Source: JAAUUJ01 sp964392245 (GTDB lineage Bacteria; Cyanobacteriota; Cyanobacteriia; Thermostichales; Thermostichaceae). Taken from it: a DNA stretch of 64,000 bases. A model generated the notes under the pieces. The model saw nothing but the letters and a program-made list of their open reading frames with translations, ran no database searches and was not told the DNA's origin. This document shows positions 51,730-60,778 of this stretch, piece after piece. Position 1 is the stretch's first letter. Each line of letters opens with the position of its first letter. The stretch is taken from the NCBI GenBank assembly GCA_964392245.1, contig CAYMOX010000001.1, positions 1 through 64,000 of the forward strand, given 5' to 3'. The position numbers and the translations under genes were made by a program.

Positions 51730-52497
51730 ATGGAAGTTATCCCTGCCATTGATCTTTTAGCGGGCCAGTGTGTACGTCTGCATCGGGGAGACTATGCCCA
51801 GGTGGAGGTGGTGGCAGCTGATCCACTCCAACAGGCGCAGCTATGGCGAGAGCAGGGGGCGACGCGTCTGCATGTGGTGGATCTGGAGGGGGCCCGCAGC
51901 GGTGATCCGGTGCATGTCAACACTATCCAGGCCATCGTGGAAACGGTGCAGATGCCCGTGCAGGTGGGGGGAGGGATCCGTTCCCTGAGGACGGCTGAGC
52001 AATGGTTGGCTGCCGGGGTGGATCGGGTGATCGTGGGCACCCTGGCGGTGGAGGATCCCCAACTGGTGCAGACGCTCTGTCAACGTCATCCCCAGAGGAT
52101 CGTGGTGGGGATTGACGCCCGGGAGGGCCAGGTGGCGACACGGGGGTGGTTAACCACATCGACGGTGGCCGCAGTCGATCTGGTACGTCAAGCAAATGAC
52201 TGGGGTGCCGCAGCTATTATTTACACGGATATTCAGCGGGATGGTACCCTCAGCGGTCCTAATCTGACTCAATTGCGAACCGTAGCAGAGGTTTCCCAGA
52301 TTCCCGTGATTGCCTCCGGTGGCATTAGTTCCCTCACAGATCTCCTTTCTTTATTGACGCTGGTGCCGCTGGGGGTATCGGGAGTGATTGTGGGCAAAGC
52401 CCTCTACAGTGGCAACTTTCAACTCAAGGAGGCGATTCGAGCGGTGGGATCAGGTCGCTGGCAGGATGTGCCGGACTCCCCTCCCTTCCTGGCTTAA
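51730..52497 (+). CDS. hisA: ProFAR isomerase HisA
   Basis: A 255-residue TIM-barrel enzyme from ATG 51730. Signatures: MEVIPAIDLLAGQCVRLHRGDY, PVQVGGGIRS, DRVIVGT, IYTDIQRDGTLSGPN and VIASGGISSL. The first Asp in PAIDLL and the Asp in TDIQRDG are the catalytic acids. It isomerises ProFAR to PRFAR, the fourth step of histidine synthesis. It stands alone here, as his genes usually are in cyanobacteria. Confidence 0.96.
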   Translation: MEVIPAIDLLAGQCVRLHRGDYAQVEVVAADPLQQAQLWREQGATRLHVVDLEGARSGDPVHVNTIQAIVETVQMPVQVGGGIRSLRTAEQWLAAGVDRVIVGTLAVEDPQLVQTLCQRHPQRIVVGIDAREGQVATRGWLTTSTVAAVDLVRQANDWGAAAIIYTDIQRDGTLSGPNLTQLRTVAEVSQIPVIASGGISSLTDLLSLLTLVPLGVSGVIVGKALYSGNFQLKEAIRAVGSGRWQDVPDSPPFLA

Positions 52498-52568
52498 TGC
52501 AGATCGGAAACCCTCCTGTTCGTCTGCAGGTGTAGTAGTCTGAGAAAACATTCCTTCCTCCAGACTCT

Positions 52569-52949
52569 ATGTCGGACGCCTCCATTCCCCTTTACACTGT
52601 TCAGATCCACGACCGTCAGAGAGACTGCTGGCACAAGATCCAGGTTCCCGCCAATCGTTACATTCTGGCCACAGCCGAAGACCAGGGGGTGACCCTGCCA
52701 TTTGCCTGTCGCAATGGGGCCTGCACCACCTGTGCTGTCCGGATTCTCAAGGGATCAATTCATCAACCAGAGGCCATGGGGATCTCAAGGCCCCTCAAGG
52801 CGCAAGGGTACGCTCTCCTCTGTGTGGGCTATCCTGCCTCTGATCTAGAAGTAGAAACTCAGGATGAAGATGAGGTGTATGAGCTGCAGTTTGGTCGCTA
52901 TTTTGGCCAGGGACGGGTGCGGGCCGGTCTGCCTCTGGAGGATGAGTAA
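52569..52949 (+). CDS. Plant-type 2Fe-2S ferredoxin
   Basis: A 126-residue ferredoxin with cluster ligands C47, C52, C55 and C85 (FACRNGACTTC ... LLCVG). The extended N-terminus and acidic C-terminus differ from photosynthetic PetF, resembling the FdxC2-type long ferredoxins. It lies just upstream of a cytochrome P450, which could use it as electron donor; the 46-bp gap supports joint transcription. Confidence 0.88.
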   Translation: MSDASIPLYTVQIHDRQRDCWHKIQVPANRYILATAEDQGVTLPFACRNGACTTCAVRILKGSIHQPEAMGISRPLKAQGYALLCVGYPASDLEVETQDEDEVYELQFGRYFGQGRVRAGLPLEDE

Positions 52950-52994
52950 CCGCAGTTCTGGGTATATTATGAAATCTGGCATTGCACTTCGCCC

Positions 52995-54332
52995 ATGACT
53001 CTGCCCCCCGGACCCCAACTGCCAGGGCTGCTCCAGACCCTCCAGATCATCCACCAACCCCTTGCCTTCCTGGATCGGTGTTCCCGTCGCTACGGTTCTA
53101 TTTTTACCCTGCGGGTTCTGGGAATGCAGTCTCCACCCGTGGTGTTTGTCAGCCAACCGGAAGCCATCCAGTCTCTTTTCACCACTCTGGCACCCCGCCT
53201 GCAATTGGGTCAGATCACCCATGTCTTTCGCCCGCTGACAGGCTCATCTTCCCTGATCATGCTGGATGGATCGGCTCACCAACGCCAGCGTCAGTTATTG
53301 ATGCCCCCTTTACATGGGGAGCGTCTGTCTACTTATGCCCATCTGATTCAGGCCCTGACTCAGGAGGTGATTCAGCACTGGCAGGTGGGAGATCGCCTCC
53401 AGATCCGCCGCCCCATGACGCAGATCTCGCTCCAGGTGATTCTGCGGGTAGTGCTGGGGGTCCAACCAGGCGACCGCTACGATCAGTTGAAACGGCTGAT
53501 TGAATCATTTCTAGAAACTGTAACTTCGCCCCTGTATTCTTTGCAGTTTTTCTTTCCTGTCCTGCAACAGGATGGGGGACCCTGGAGCCCCTGGGGCAAA
53601 TTTCTGCAGCAACGGCAAGAGATTGATCACCTGCTCTATAGCGAGATTGCCGAGCGGCGTGCCCAACCGGATCCCCAGCGTGACGATATTCTCTCTTTAC
53701 TTCTGTCGGCTCAAGATGAAGAGGGGCAATATCTCTCCCCACAGGAATTAAGGGATCAACTGATCACCTTGCTGCTTTTGGGGCATGAAACCACAGCCTC
53801 TGCTCTGTCCTGGGCATTCTATTGGATTCACCGCCATCCGGAGGTGGGTGACCGCCTGCTTCAGGAGATTGGCAGGATCACGGATCCAGATGCACTGGCC
53901 CATCAGCCCTATCTCACCGCTGTGTGTAAAGAAGCACTGCGGATCTATCCGATTGCCCTGATCGCGCAGCCGCGTGTGGCCAGGGAGCATCTGACTCTGG
54001 CTGGATATGACCTTGAACCAGGTACTGTTCTGGTGCCCTGTATCTATCTGTCTCACCGCGATCCCCAGCAGTTTCCGGCGCCGGATCAGTTTCAACCGCA
54101 GCGATTTCTGGAGCGCAAGATGTCACCCTACGAATATTTCCCTTTTGTGGGAGGCAGCCGTAGCTGCATTGGGATGGCCCTGTCACTCTTTGAAATGAAA
54201 CTGATCCTGGCCACCGTTTTGACCACCTGGCAACTGCAATTGCAAGGACCCACCGACATCCAGCCGATCCGGCGAGGCATTACCTTTGTCCCGGATGAGC
54301 GTTTCCGTCTGCAGGTCCTCTCCCGTCAGTGA
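52995..54332 (+). CDS. Cytochrome P450 (CYP120-like)
   Basis: A 445-residue P450. The I-helix reads LLLLGHETTASAL, the ExxR is in EALRIY, and the heme loop is FVGGSRSCIG with the iron ligand C391. Length and pattern are those of soluble bacterial P450s; cyanobacterial CYP120 relatives hydroxylate retinoids, so a terpenoid or carotenoid-derived substrate is possible. The ferredoxin 46 bp upstream could be its redox partner. Convergent with futA. Confidence 0.92.
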   Translation: MTLPPGPQLPGLLQTLQIIHQPLAFLDRCSRRYGSIFTLRVLGMQSPPVVFVSQPEAIQSLFTTLAPRLQLGQITHVFRPLTGSSSLIMLDGSAHQRQRQLLMPPLHGERLSTYAHLIQALTQEVIQHWQVGDRLQIRRPMTQISLQVILRVVLGVQPGDRYDQLKRLIESFLETVTSPLYSLQFFFPVLQQDGGPWSPWGKFLQQRQEIDHLLYSEIAERRAQPDPQRDDILSLLLSAQDEEGQYLSPQELRDQLITLLLLGHETTASALSWAFYWIHRHPEVGDRLLQEIGRITDPDALAHQPYLTAVCKEALRIYPIALIAQPRVAREHLTLAGYDLEPGTVLVPCIYLSHRDPQQFPAPDQFQPQRFLERKMSPYEYFPFVGGSRSCIGMALSLFEMKLILATVLTTWQLQLQGPTDIQPIRRGITFVPDERFRLQVLSRQ

Positions 54333-54342
54333 GATGACGTGT

Positions 54343-55407
54343 TTACTTCCAGCCCGCCCGATCAAAAATGCGAATAGCCTCGGGATTATTTTCCCCCAGG
54401 ACATTGGCAGGCACGGGATCCTCTTTAAACTCACCCAGGCTGGCCACTACGGAATCCAGAGCGACTCCCTCGACAACGGGGTATTCATTATTGCCTTCAG
54501 CGAAGTACTGCTGCGCCTGATCGGTGGTCAGGTATTCCAGAAACTTGATCGCTCCGGTCTGGTTGGGTGCAGAGGCCGTCACTCCACAGCCACTGATGTT
54601 AACGTGGGTTCCCCGACCCTCCTGATTGGGGAAGATCACGCCCACCTTGGCGGCCACCTCCTGGTCCGCAGGATCTTCAGACTTGAGCAGCCGCGCCAGA
54701 TAATAAGTATTGGAGACTGCCAGTTCTCCCGCACCTGCGGCGAGGGCTTTGATCTGATCCGTGTCTCCGCCTTCGGGGGGGCGCGCCATATTTTCCACCA
54801 CTCCCTGCGCCCAGGCTTCCGCGGCTTCAGCTCCGTTGGCAGCAATGATCGAGGCCAACAGAGATTGGTTGTAGATGTTGCCAGAGGACCGGATCAGGAT
54901 TTTGTCATCCCATTTGGGATCGGCCAGATCTTCATAGGTCGTGATACTAGAAGGATCCACGGCATCTTTGTTGTACATGATCACACGGGCCCGTTTGGAG
55001 AAGGCGAACCAGTGTCCCTCGGGATGGCGCAAATTCTCGGGGATGGTTTCCTCCAAAATTTCTGAAGACACTGGTTGAAAAATGCCTGCCTGATCCGCTC
55101 GCCAGAGATTGCCAGCATCCACGGTACAGAGAATGTCCGCCGGACTATTGGCCCCTTCGCTTTGAATCCGCTCGATCAGTTCCTCGGCATCGCCTTCGAT
55201 CAGGTTGACCTGAATCCCTGTTTGTTCCGTGAAGTTGTCGTAAAGGGCCTGATCAGTGTCGTAGTGCCGAGAGGTGTAGAGATTGATAGCCGCCTGGGAT
55301 TGTCCCTGCACCACCTGTCCATTGACCCCTACCATGGTCGCGGCCAGACCCATAGCCAAGCTTGCCAGACCCCATTGTCCGGCGCGATTGCACCTGATTA
55401 CCACCAT
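54343..55407 (-). CDS. futA: Iron(III) ABC transporter substrate-binding protein
   Basis: A 354-residue exported protein (signal about residues 8-37). It has the FutA pattern: INLYTSRHYDTDQALYDNF, QSEGANSPADILCTVDAGN, GHWFAFSKRARVIMYN and, near the end, GCGVTASAPNQTGAIKFLEYLT. The Tyr-rich ferric-binding set is consistent with FutA1/FutA2. It captures Fe(III) in the periplasm for the FutBC permease, whose genes are not in this window. A 15-bp AT-rich palindrome lies 89 bp upstream of its start, a plausible iron-control site. Confidence 0.93.
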   Translation of the reverse strand: MVVIRCNRAGQWGLASLAMGLAATMVGVNGQVVQGQSQAAINLYTSRHYDTDQALYDNFTEQTGIQVNLIEGDAEELIERIQSEGANSPADILCTVDAGNLWRADQAGIFQPVSSEILEETIPENLRHPEGHWFAFSKRARVIMYNKDAVDPSSITTYEDLADPKWDDKILIRSSGNIYNQSLLASIIAANGAEAAEAWAQGVVENMARPPEGGDTDQIKALAAGAGELAVSNTYYLARLLKSEDPADQEVAAKVGVIFPNQEGRGTHVNISGCGVTASAPNQTGAIKFLEYLTTDQAQQYFAEGNNEYPVVEGVALDSVVASLGEFKEDPVPANVLGENNPEAIRIFDRAGWK

Positions 55408-55495
55408 AGTTCAGTTGTTTCCTTCGTAAGTTCCAGCCGTATGCCGCACAGGCCACGTGCCTGGATCAGCGATCTGAGTGTAAGGGCCAGCAGGA

Positions 55496-55510
55496 ATTAT
55501 TGTCAATAAT
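55496..55510 (-). promoter_or_regulatory. Palindrome ATTATTG-t-CAATAAT upstream of futA
   Basis: A perfect 7-bp inverted repeat with one central base, 89 bp upstream of the futA ATG. AT-rich palindromes of this kind are typical of Fur-type operators; a Fur box is a reasonable guess because of the gene it fronts. It does not match a full Fur consensus that I can prove by eye. Confidence 0.5.
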
Positions 55511-55677
55511 ATCCAGTTCGATATTTCCTTTGTACGGATTGGATATCTTACTCAGCTAATGGGCTGCTACGATTTGAGCTGACAAGAGATTGCATTAAGT
55601 CTCCTAGTTGAGAATTCTGCCGATCAGTAACATCTATGATAAGAAGCATTCAGGTTGGCATCTCAGGAGGGGGTAGA

Positions 55678-55965
55678 ATGGCAGTGGAGCGCTGGACTGA
55701 AGAGATGCTGGATCGGTTTGCCAGCGAGATGAGAATGGGGTTCGCAGAGCTACGGGAAGGGCAAACCATGATGCAGCAGCAGTTTGTAGAGTTTCGGGAA
55801 GGGCAGGCCATGATGATGCAACAGTTCAGTGAGCGAGATGCCCGCATGGAGGAGTTGCGCATGGAGTCGGAACGCAGGTTTCTAGCGATCTCTCAACAAA
55901 TCCTGGAGTTACGGCAAGATTTCCTCAACCATATGAGGGCTTATCATTCACCTACCAATCAATAG
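55678..55965 (+). CDS. Coiled-coil protein, first of three tandem copies
   Basis: From ATG 55678 after AGGAGGGGG, 95 residues. It begins MAVERWTEEMLDRFASEMR, continues with two 14-residue units of the form ELREGQAMMMQQF, then RDARMEELRMESERRFLAISQQILELRQDF and NHMRAYH. It should form a helical bundle or parallel coiled coil; function unknown. The family is common in cyanobacteria, often in several copies. Its two neighbours are close copies. Confidence 0.75.
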   Translation: MAVERWTEEMLDRFASEMRMGFAELREGQTMMQQQFVEFREGQAMMMQQFSERDARMEELRMESERRFLAISQQILELRQDFLNHMRAYHSPTNQ

Positions 55966-56027
55966 TTTCGTGGTTACGCTTTCACTCTTCAGATAAGATT
56001 GGAGTCATCCTAATTTCAAAGGGAGGC
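55966..56027 (+). repeat. Spacer between tandem copies 1 and 2, nearly identical to 56319-56379
   Basis: The spacer after copy 1 and the one after copy 2 (56319-56379) are identical over about 60 bp apart from one G in the ribosome site. The coding parts beside them are less alike. This shows recent duplication or gene conversion, with the leader and start region moving as a unit. Confidence 0.85.
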
Positions 56028-56318
56028 ATGATGGCCGTTGAAAGGTGGACCGATGAGATGCTGGATCAGTTTGCCCATGAGATGCGTACAGGATTTGCCG
56101 AACTTCGGGAAGGGCAGGCCGTAGTGCAACAACAGTTTGCCGAGCTACGGGAAGGGCAGGCCATGATGATGCAACAGTTCAGTGAGCGAGATGCCCGGAT
56201 GGAGGAGTTGCACATGGAGTCAGAACGCAGATTTCTAGCGATCTCTCAACAGATCCTTGAGTTGCGACAGGACTTTCTGAATCATATGAGGGCTTATCAT
56301 CCACCTATCAATCAATAG
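56028..56318 (+). CDS. Coiled-coil protein, second tandem copy
   Basis: 96 residues from ATG 56028, GGAGG upstream. Same layout as copy 1: MAVERWTDEMLDQFAHEMR, two 14-residue units (AELREGQAVVQQQF, AELREGQAMMMQQF), RDARMEELHMESERRFLAI and a similar tail. Function unknown; strongly predicted to coil with its relatives. Confidence 0.75.
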   Translation: MMAVERWTDEMLDQFAHEMRTGFAELREGQAVVQQQFAELREGQAMMMQQFSERDARMEELHMESERRFLAISQQILELRQDFLNHMRAYHPPINQ

Positions 56319-56379
56319 TTTCGTGGTTACGCTTTCACTCTTCAGATAAGATTGGAGTCATCCTAATTTCAAAGGAGGC

Positions 56380-56625
56380 ATGATGGCCGTTGAAAGGTGG
56401 ACCGATGAAATGGTGGATCGGTTTGCCAGCGAGATGAGAATGGGGTTCGCAGAGCTACGGGAAGGGCAGGCGATGATGATGCAGCAGTTTAGGGAACGGG
56501 ATGCTCGTGTTGAAGAGATGCGGATCGAGTCAGAGCGGAAATTTCTCGCCATGTCTCAGCAGATCCTGGAGTTGCGGCAGGACTTTCTCAACCATATGAG
56601 AGCTTATCACCCACCCACTGAATAA
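56380..56625 (+). CDS. Coiled-coil protein, third tandem copy with one unit lost
   Basis: 81 residues from ATG 56380, AGGAGG upstream. Only one 14-residue unit is present (AELREGQAMMMQQF), so copy 3 has lost, or copies 1-2 have gained, exactly one unit. The rest follows the family (ERDARVEEMRIESERKFLAM). The changes in length in steps of 14 suggest replication slippage or recombination in the repeat. Confidence 0.75.
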   Translation: MMAVERWTDEMVDRFASEMRMGFAELREGQAMMMQQFRERDARVEEMRIESERKFLAMSQQILELRQDFLNHMRAYHPPTE

Positions 56626-56651
56626 ACCCCTGGCTATTTAAAAATCCAGAG

Positions 56652-58166
56652 CTAAATATCATTGGCTGGAAATTCAATGCGAAAGATCTCGCCTCCATTG
56701 CCGTTGCCACCCAGATCCACGATGTAAAGGTTGCCCGCAGCATCTTCCCCAAATGAGGCAATGTCATCGATAGACCCCTGATCTACCTGAAATTCATTAG
56801 TACGCTCGGTCACGACTCCAGATCCACTGAACTTAAATGACCAGATACGACTACTGATGAAATCTCCGAAGAAATAGGTGCCATTGAATACGGGATTAGA
56901 TCCGCGATAGACATACCCGCCTGTAATCGATTGACCCACTGAGTGATCATATTCATAGAAGGGATCCACTAACTCTGGAGAATCCAGATCCGGTTGCAGT
57001 ACCAGCGTCCCCTCCCGAATATTCCAGCCGTAGTGCTCTCCACCCGGACTACCTGCTAATTGAATATTCACCTCTTCACGGCTGTCCTGACCCACATCGG
57101 CAATGTAGAGATCCCCTGTCTCCCGGTCAAAGCTAGCTCTCCAGGGATTGCGCAGCCCATACACCCAGATCTCATCATCCCCTTCCTCACCCACAAACGG
57201 GTTATCTGGTGGGATCCGGTAATTCCGACCTGTATCCTGAGGGAAATCATCCCCGCCACTCACATCCAGCCGCAGGATCTTGCCCAGGAGATTATCGGTA
57301 ATGTCACGGGAGTTATCAGCAAAGCTAGGGATCCCTGGGAGAAACCCAGATCCGCCTCCATCCCCAGTGGCCCAGTAGAGATAGCCATCCGGTCCAAACC
57401 CGATCCAGCCACCATTATGGTTTTGGGCGGGTTGAGGGATCGAGAGCAATAGACGACCGGAGGAGGAATCGGCACGATTGGGGTTGGCACTCACTCGATA
57501 TTCCAGTAGCTTGGTTTGTCCTGCAGCTCCTCCACCTTGAGCCGTGTAGTTGACATAAAACTTACCGGAACTCTCGTAATCAGGTGGAAAGGCCAGACCT
57601 AGCAAACCCTGTTCGAAGCCATCTGATAGCAAATCATTGGGGGCAAATAGAAAGTCTGATTCCTCAAGGCGATTGGTACGCAGATTGAATATTCTAATCC
57701 GCCCATTTTTCTCGACAATAAAGAGACGATCGGTGTCTCCAGGGGGAGATGTAACGTAGAGAGGCTGTTCCAACCCACTCTGCAGGCGACGAGCAAAGAG
57801 ACTTTTACTCGGATCAATCAGTCGAACACTCTGAGCCAGAAAGATGCCGTTGCTGAGCTGAAAGCCTTCCACCTGAACAGGTTCATTAAGATTGATACTG
57901 TCCCGTGGTGTCTGGACTGCAAACCAACCTACCCAGACTCTCTGCCCATTCACTTCCCAGATCCCAACCCGCCGATCGTTTTTAGGGATCAGCTCCACTG
58001 TGCCTGTAATCGTGGTGGTTTGTCGGGATGTGGATCCCTGCAGCAGCGCTACTTCTGTTTCCCGATCCACAACAGGGTCTGGATCAAGAGCCACGGATGT
58101 GTTCTCTCCACCGCACCCCACTAGCAACAGCAGAGAAAGCAATCCACCAAAATAGCGCTTAAACAT
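56652..58166 (-). CDS. PQQ-dependent-type sugar dehydrogenase lipoprotein
   Basis: A 504-residue protein. The signal ends LLLLVGCGG, so it should be a lipoprotein. Residues 140-500 match the soluble glucose/sorbosone dehydrogenase beta-propeller (LFIVEKNGRIRIFNL, GLRNPWRASFDRETGDLYIADVGQ, GWNIREG, GGYVYRG). These enzymes oxidise sugars with PQQ, but many bacteria encode the protein without making PQQ, so activity needs caution. A paralogue runs off the right edge (from 62908). Confidence 0.88.
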   Translation of the reverse strand: MFKRYFGGLLSLLLLVGCGGENTSVALDPDPVVDRETEVALLQGSTSRQTTTITGTVELIPKNDRRVGIWEVNGQRVWVGWFAVQTPRDSINLNEPVQVEGFQLSNGIFLAQSVRLIDPSKSLFARRLQSGLEQPLYVTSPPGDTDRLFIVEKNGRIRIFNLRTNRLEESDFLFAPNDLLSDGFEQGLLGLAFPPDYESSGKFYVNYTAQGGGAAGQTKLLEYRVSANPNRADSSSGRLLLSIPQPAQNHNGGWIGFGPDGYLYWATGDGGGSGFLPGIPSFADNSRDITDNLLGKILRLDVSGGDDFPQDTGRNYRIPPDNPFVGEEGDDEIWVYGLRNPWRASFDRETGDLYIADVGQDSREEVNIQLAGSPGGEHYGWNIREGTLVLQPDLDSPELVDPFYEYDHSVGQSITGGYVYRGSNPVFNGTYFFGDFISSRIWSFKFSGSGVVTERTNEFQVDQGSIDDIASFGEDAAGNLYIVDLGGNGNGGEIFRIEFPANDI

Positions 58167-58247
58167 AGATCTGGCCGACTCGACACACTATATCTACCAG
58201 ACTTTCGGCGCTACTGATAGAAACCTCGTCACATCAGACCTAAATTA

Positions 58248-58766
58248 CTAATCTGGGCAACCCAGAGATTCGCGTGTACTCACACCTGTGACTGGATTGA
58301 TCCCACTGGCCCGCTCACACAACTCGGTCACAGCTGACTGATCCAATATCGCTCCTGTGAAATCGGCTCCGGTAACATCTGCCTCGTAAAAGTCGGCTCG
58401 GGCCATGATCGCCCCGGTGAAAATGGCGTTCTGCAGATTGGCAAACTCTAGATTGGCCAGATCTAAAAAGGCTGCAGTGAAGTCAGATCCTTCCAGATTG
58501 GTATTCATGAGGTTGCACTTACTCAACGTCGCGCCCAGAAAAGTGGAGTGGGAGAGATCGCTCTGACGCAGATCTGCGGCTACGAATGAGGTCATGGAGA
58601 AATCCCGCCGCGACAGATCCTGCTGAGACAAAACAGAGTTGTTGTAATTTAGGGCCCCAGCCAGGCTGCCCGATCCGTGCAGAATGACCAACGCCAGAAC
58701 TGTGATCAGCAGGCCCCGCAACCCCTTTTTGCCCAGCTCATTGCCTTTGGATCTGATCCGGTTCAT
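58248..58766 (-). CDS. Exported pentapeptide-repeat protein
   Basis: From ATG 58766 (GGTGA upstream), 172 residues; a longer frame to 58802 is possible. A hydrophobic segment (LLITVLALVILHGSGSLAGAL) directs export. About 15 pentapeptides of the A(D/N)LxX type follow (ADLRQSDLSHSTFLG, SDFTAAFLDLANLEF), forming a right-handed beta-helix. Lumenal pentapeptide proteins are typical of cyanobacteria. Binding partner unknown. Confidence 0.82.
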   Translation of the reverse strand: MNRIRSKGNELGKKGLRGLLITVLALVILHGSGSLAGALNYNNSVLSQQDLSRRDFSMTSFVAADLRQSDLSHSTFLGATLSKCNLMNTNLEGSDFTAAFLDLANLEFANLQNAIFTGAIMARADFYEADVTGADFTGAILDQSAVTELCERASGINPVTGVSTRESLGCPD

Positions 58767-59021
58767 CGTGTCACCCCAGTGATGCTTATCTGTTCTGACC
58801 ATTATCGATCACTGAGCTAGGACTTTCACTGACTCGTTATCATGGGGATCAAACAATCTGCCCCCTCCGTTCGGGTCTAACTCTTCCTCAAATTAAATGC
58901 TGGTTTTATGCTTGACAGGTGGTTGAGCTCTGGATCGCAAATCTCATTCAAATCCCAGCTGTAGAGTATCATACATATTTAAACAACCCTTTTCCTCTAG
59001 CTTTTATCGTGGAGCCTCTCC

Positions 59022-59822
59022 ATGTTCTGGCAACGCCCCTTGATCCCCTCTATTCTCGTAACCATCTATCTGGGTCTGCTATCTTTACAACCCCCAGCAA
59101 CCGCTCAAGAGATTGAAGATAATGGTGATCTGTTGCTTACCTACATTGAGCCTACAGATCCTGCATTCACTCCCATTTATGAAAGCCTGATCCGGACTGC
59201 ATGGATCGATGAAACAATTGACGATACCAATGCAACCTTTGCCCTGCCCACAGATGTTCAGATTGTCTTTGACGAATGTGGGGTAGAAAATGCTTTCTAC
59301 AATGGTGAGAACCAAGAGATCACGATGTGCTATGAGCTGATGGCTACCTACATCGAGATCTATGATGCTGATATTGAATCTGAAGAAGATTATGATACGG
59401 AAGTCTATTACTCTGCGCTGTACACTTTATTTCATGAAATTGGACATGCATTTGTAGATATTTATGATCTGCCGATCACAGGTAAAGAAGAAGATGCTGT
59501 CGATGAATTTGCTGCGATTATTCTTCTTGAAACTGGAGAAGATGGCCTTTATGCAACCCTGACAGGAATTGATCAGTTTCTCCTGGATAGTGAGCAGGCA
59601 GCAATACTGGGTGAGACTCCCTACTGGGCTGAGCATTCCCTAAGTGCTCAACGTTATTTCACTCTCAGCTGTTTGGTGTTCGGCAGTGATCCAGAATCTT
59701 ATGCTGAATGGGTAGGTGATGAGGACTATTTACCTCCTGAACGGGCTGAAACCTGTCCCGCAGAGTATGAACAAAAGCGCAATAGCTGGTTAACCTTGCT
59801 TGATGAAGTCTACTTAGAGTAG
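59022..59822 (+). CDS. Exported putative metallopeptidase (DUF4344-like)
   Basis: A 266-residue protein with GGAG 8 nt before ATG 59022. Signal peptide ends near ATAQ. The zinc motif HEIGH is at residues 138-142, with a downstream Glu in EEDAVDEFAAIILLE, the third ligand expected for this family. It matches putative metallopeptidases of the DUF4344 type; substrate unknown. The mature part is strongly acidic. Confidence 0.8.
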   Translation: MFWQRPLIPSILVTIYLGLLSLQPPATAQEIEDNGDLLLTYIEPTDPAFTPIYESLIRTAWIDETIDDTNATFALPTDVQIVFDECGVENAFYNGENQEITMCYELMATYIEIYDADIESEEDYDTEVYYSALYTLFHEIGHAFVDIYDLPITGKEEDAVDEFAAIILLETGEDGLYATLTGIDQFLLDSEQAAILGETPYWAEHSLSAQRYFTLSCLVFGSDPESYAEWVGDEDYLPPERAETCPAEYEQKRNSWLTLLDEVYLE

Positions 59823-59974
59823 AGACGCTAACTCAAACAATAATAGACATTGACTCACAACCGAAGAGATTTAGAACGAACACTGGATCAACTTATTTTA
59901 TACTTACGGACAGAATCGAAATAAAGGATGAATCTGTCTAGATCTGCTGTTCTGTTATCGGGGCCCTTTCCCAT

Positions 59975-60778
59975 TCAAGGCGCTAACCTCCCTTTGCCCC
60001 AGCGGTATTTAACATACCAGGCTGCTACATGAGGACACCACTGTTCAAAATGCGGCAGGATCAACTCACACAGCTGTCGGATCTCGGCTTGCGCATTCTC
60101 CTTAGCCCGAAGATCTAGGAAGTGCATTAAACTACGGCAATTAAAGGACACCACAAAATGTTGACGAATTCCATACCCAATGATGTTACGAGCATCCTCA
60201 TAAGGCAGTCCGCATTCTGTCACTAGCCGATAGTAAGCTGTTGCCTGGGCGCGATACTGATTCAAAATAATATCTAAAGCATCAGCATTAATCGTCACCC
60301 GTCCAGCTCGTCCCTTAGCACACCCCTGCAACACAGATTGTGGCACATAAAATAACTGATTTAAGGTCTCTGTAGCTGCTTCAGGCTCCTCCATCAATAC
60401 CTTTCCCAGATGTGCAATTTGATCTCCGGTATATCGAAAGGATTGAACATCAAAGGAAACGCCGATCCGATGAGTCCGAGCCTGTTGCATCACGGTGTGG
60501 GGAAAGTAACCCACCCCAAACGTAATCTGAGGATGTTCCAAAGGTCCGTAATGGCCGCGATTCGAGTCCAACAGACGCTTCACCACGATCTCCCCGTACT
60601 GGGATGGTACAGGATCCTCCCCTCTCACGAAGGTGGGACTGTAGTCCTGGTGCATTGCCTGATACATCAGTCGCTCTGGATCAGGCGTCTGGTTCAACAC
60701 CTCCACTTGGAACCAAGGATCCTTTTCAACAGCTGGAGATGATAGATCATTAGGATGCAGTTCCTCATCATCGCTCAT
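59975..60778 (-). CDS. thyX: Flavin-dependent thymidylate synthase
   Basis: A 267-residue ThyX with the signature RTHRIGVSFDVQSFRYT (a form of RHRxxSxNxxSxRY with Phe for Asn-Asx spacing), and FNCRSLMHFLDLRAKENAQAEIR near the end. It makes dTMP from dUMP using FAD and methylenetetrahydrofolate. It overlaps the MazG-like gene by 11 bp, a pairing that fits dUTP/dNTP clean-up beside dTMP synthesis. No thyA is seen here. Confidence 0.93.
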   Translation of the reverse strand: MSDDEELHPNDLSSPAVEKDPWFQVEVLNQTPDPERLMYQAMHQDYSPTFVRGEDPVPSQYGEIVVKRLLDSNRGHYGPLEHPQITFGVGYFPHTVMQQARTHRIGVSFDVQSFRYTGDQIAHLGKVLMEEPEAATETLNQLFYVPQSVLQGCAKGRAGRVTINADALDIILNQYRAQATAYYRLVTECGLPYEDARNIIGYGIRQHFVVSFNCRSLMHFLDLRAKENAQAEIRQLCELILPHFEQWCPHVAAWYVKYRWGKGRLAP

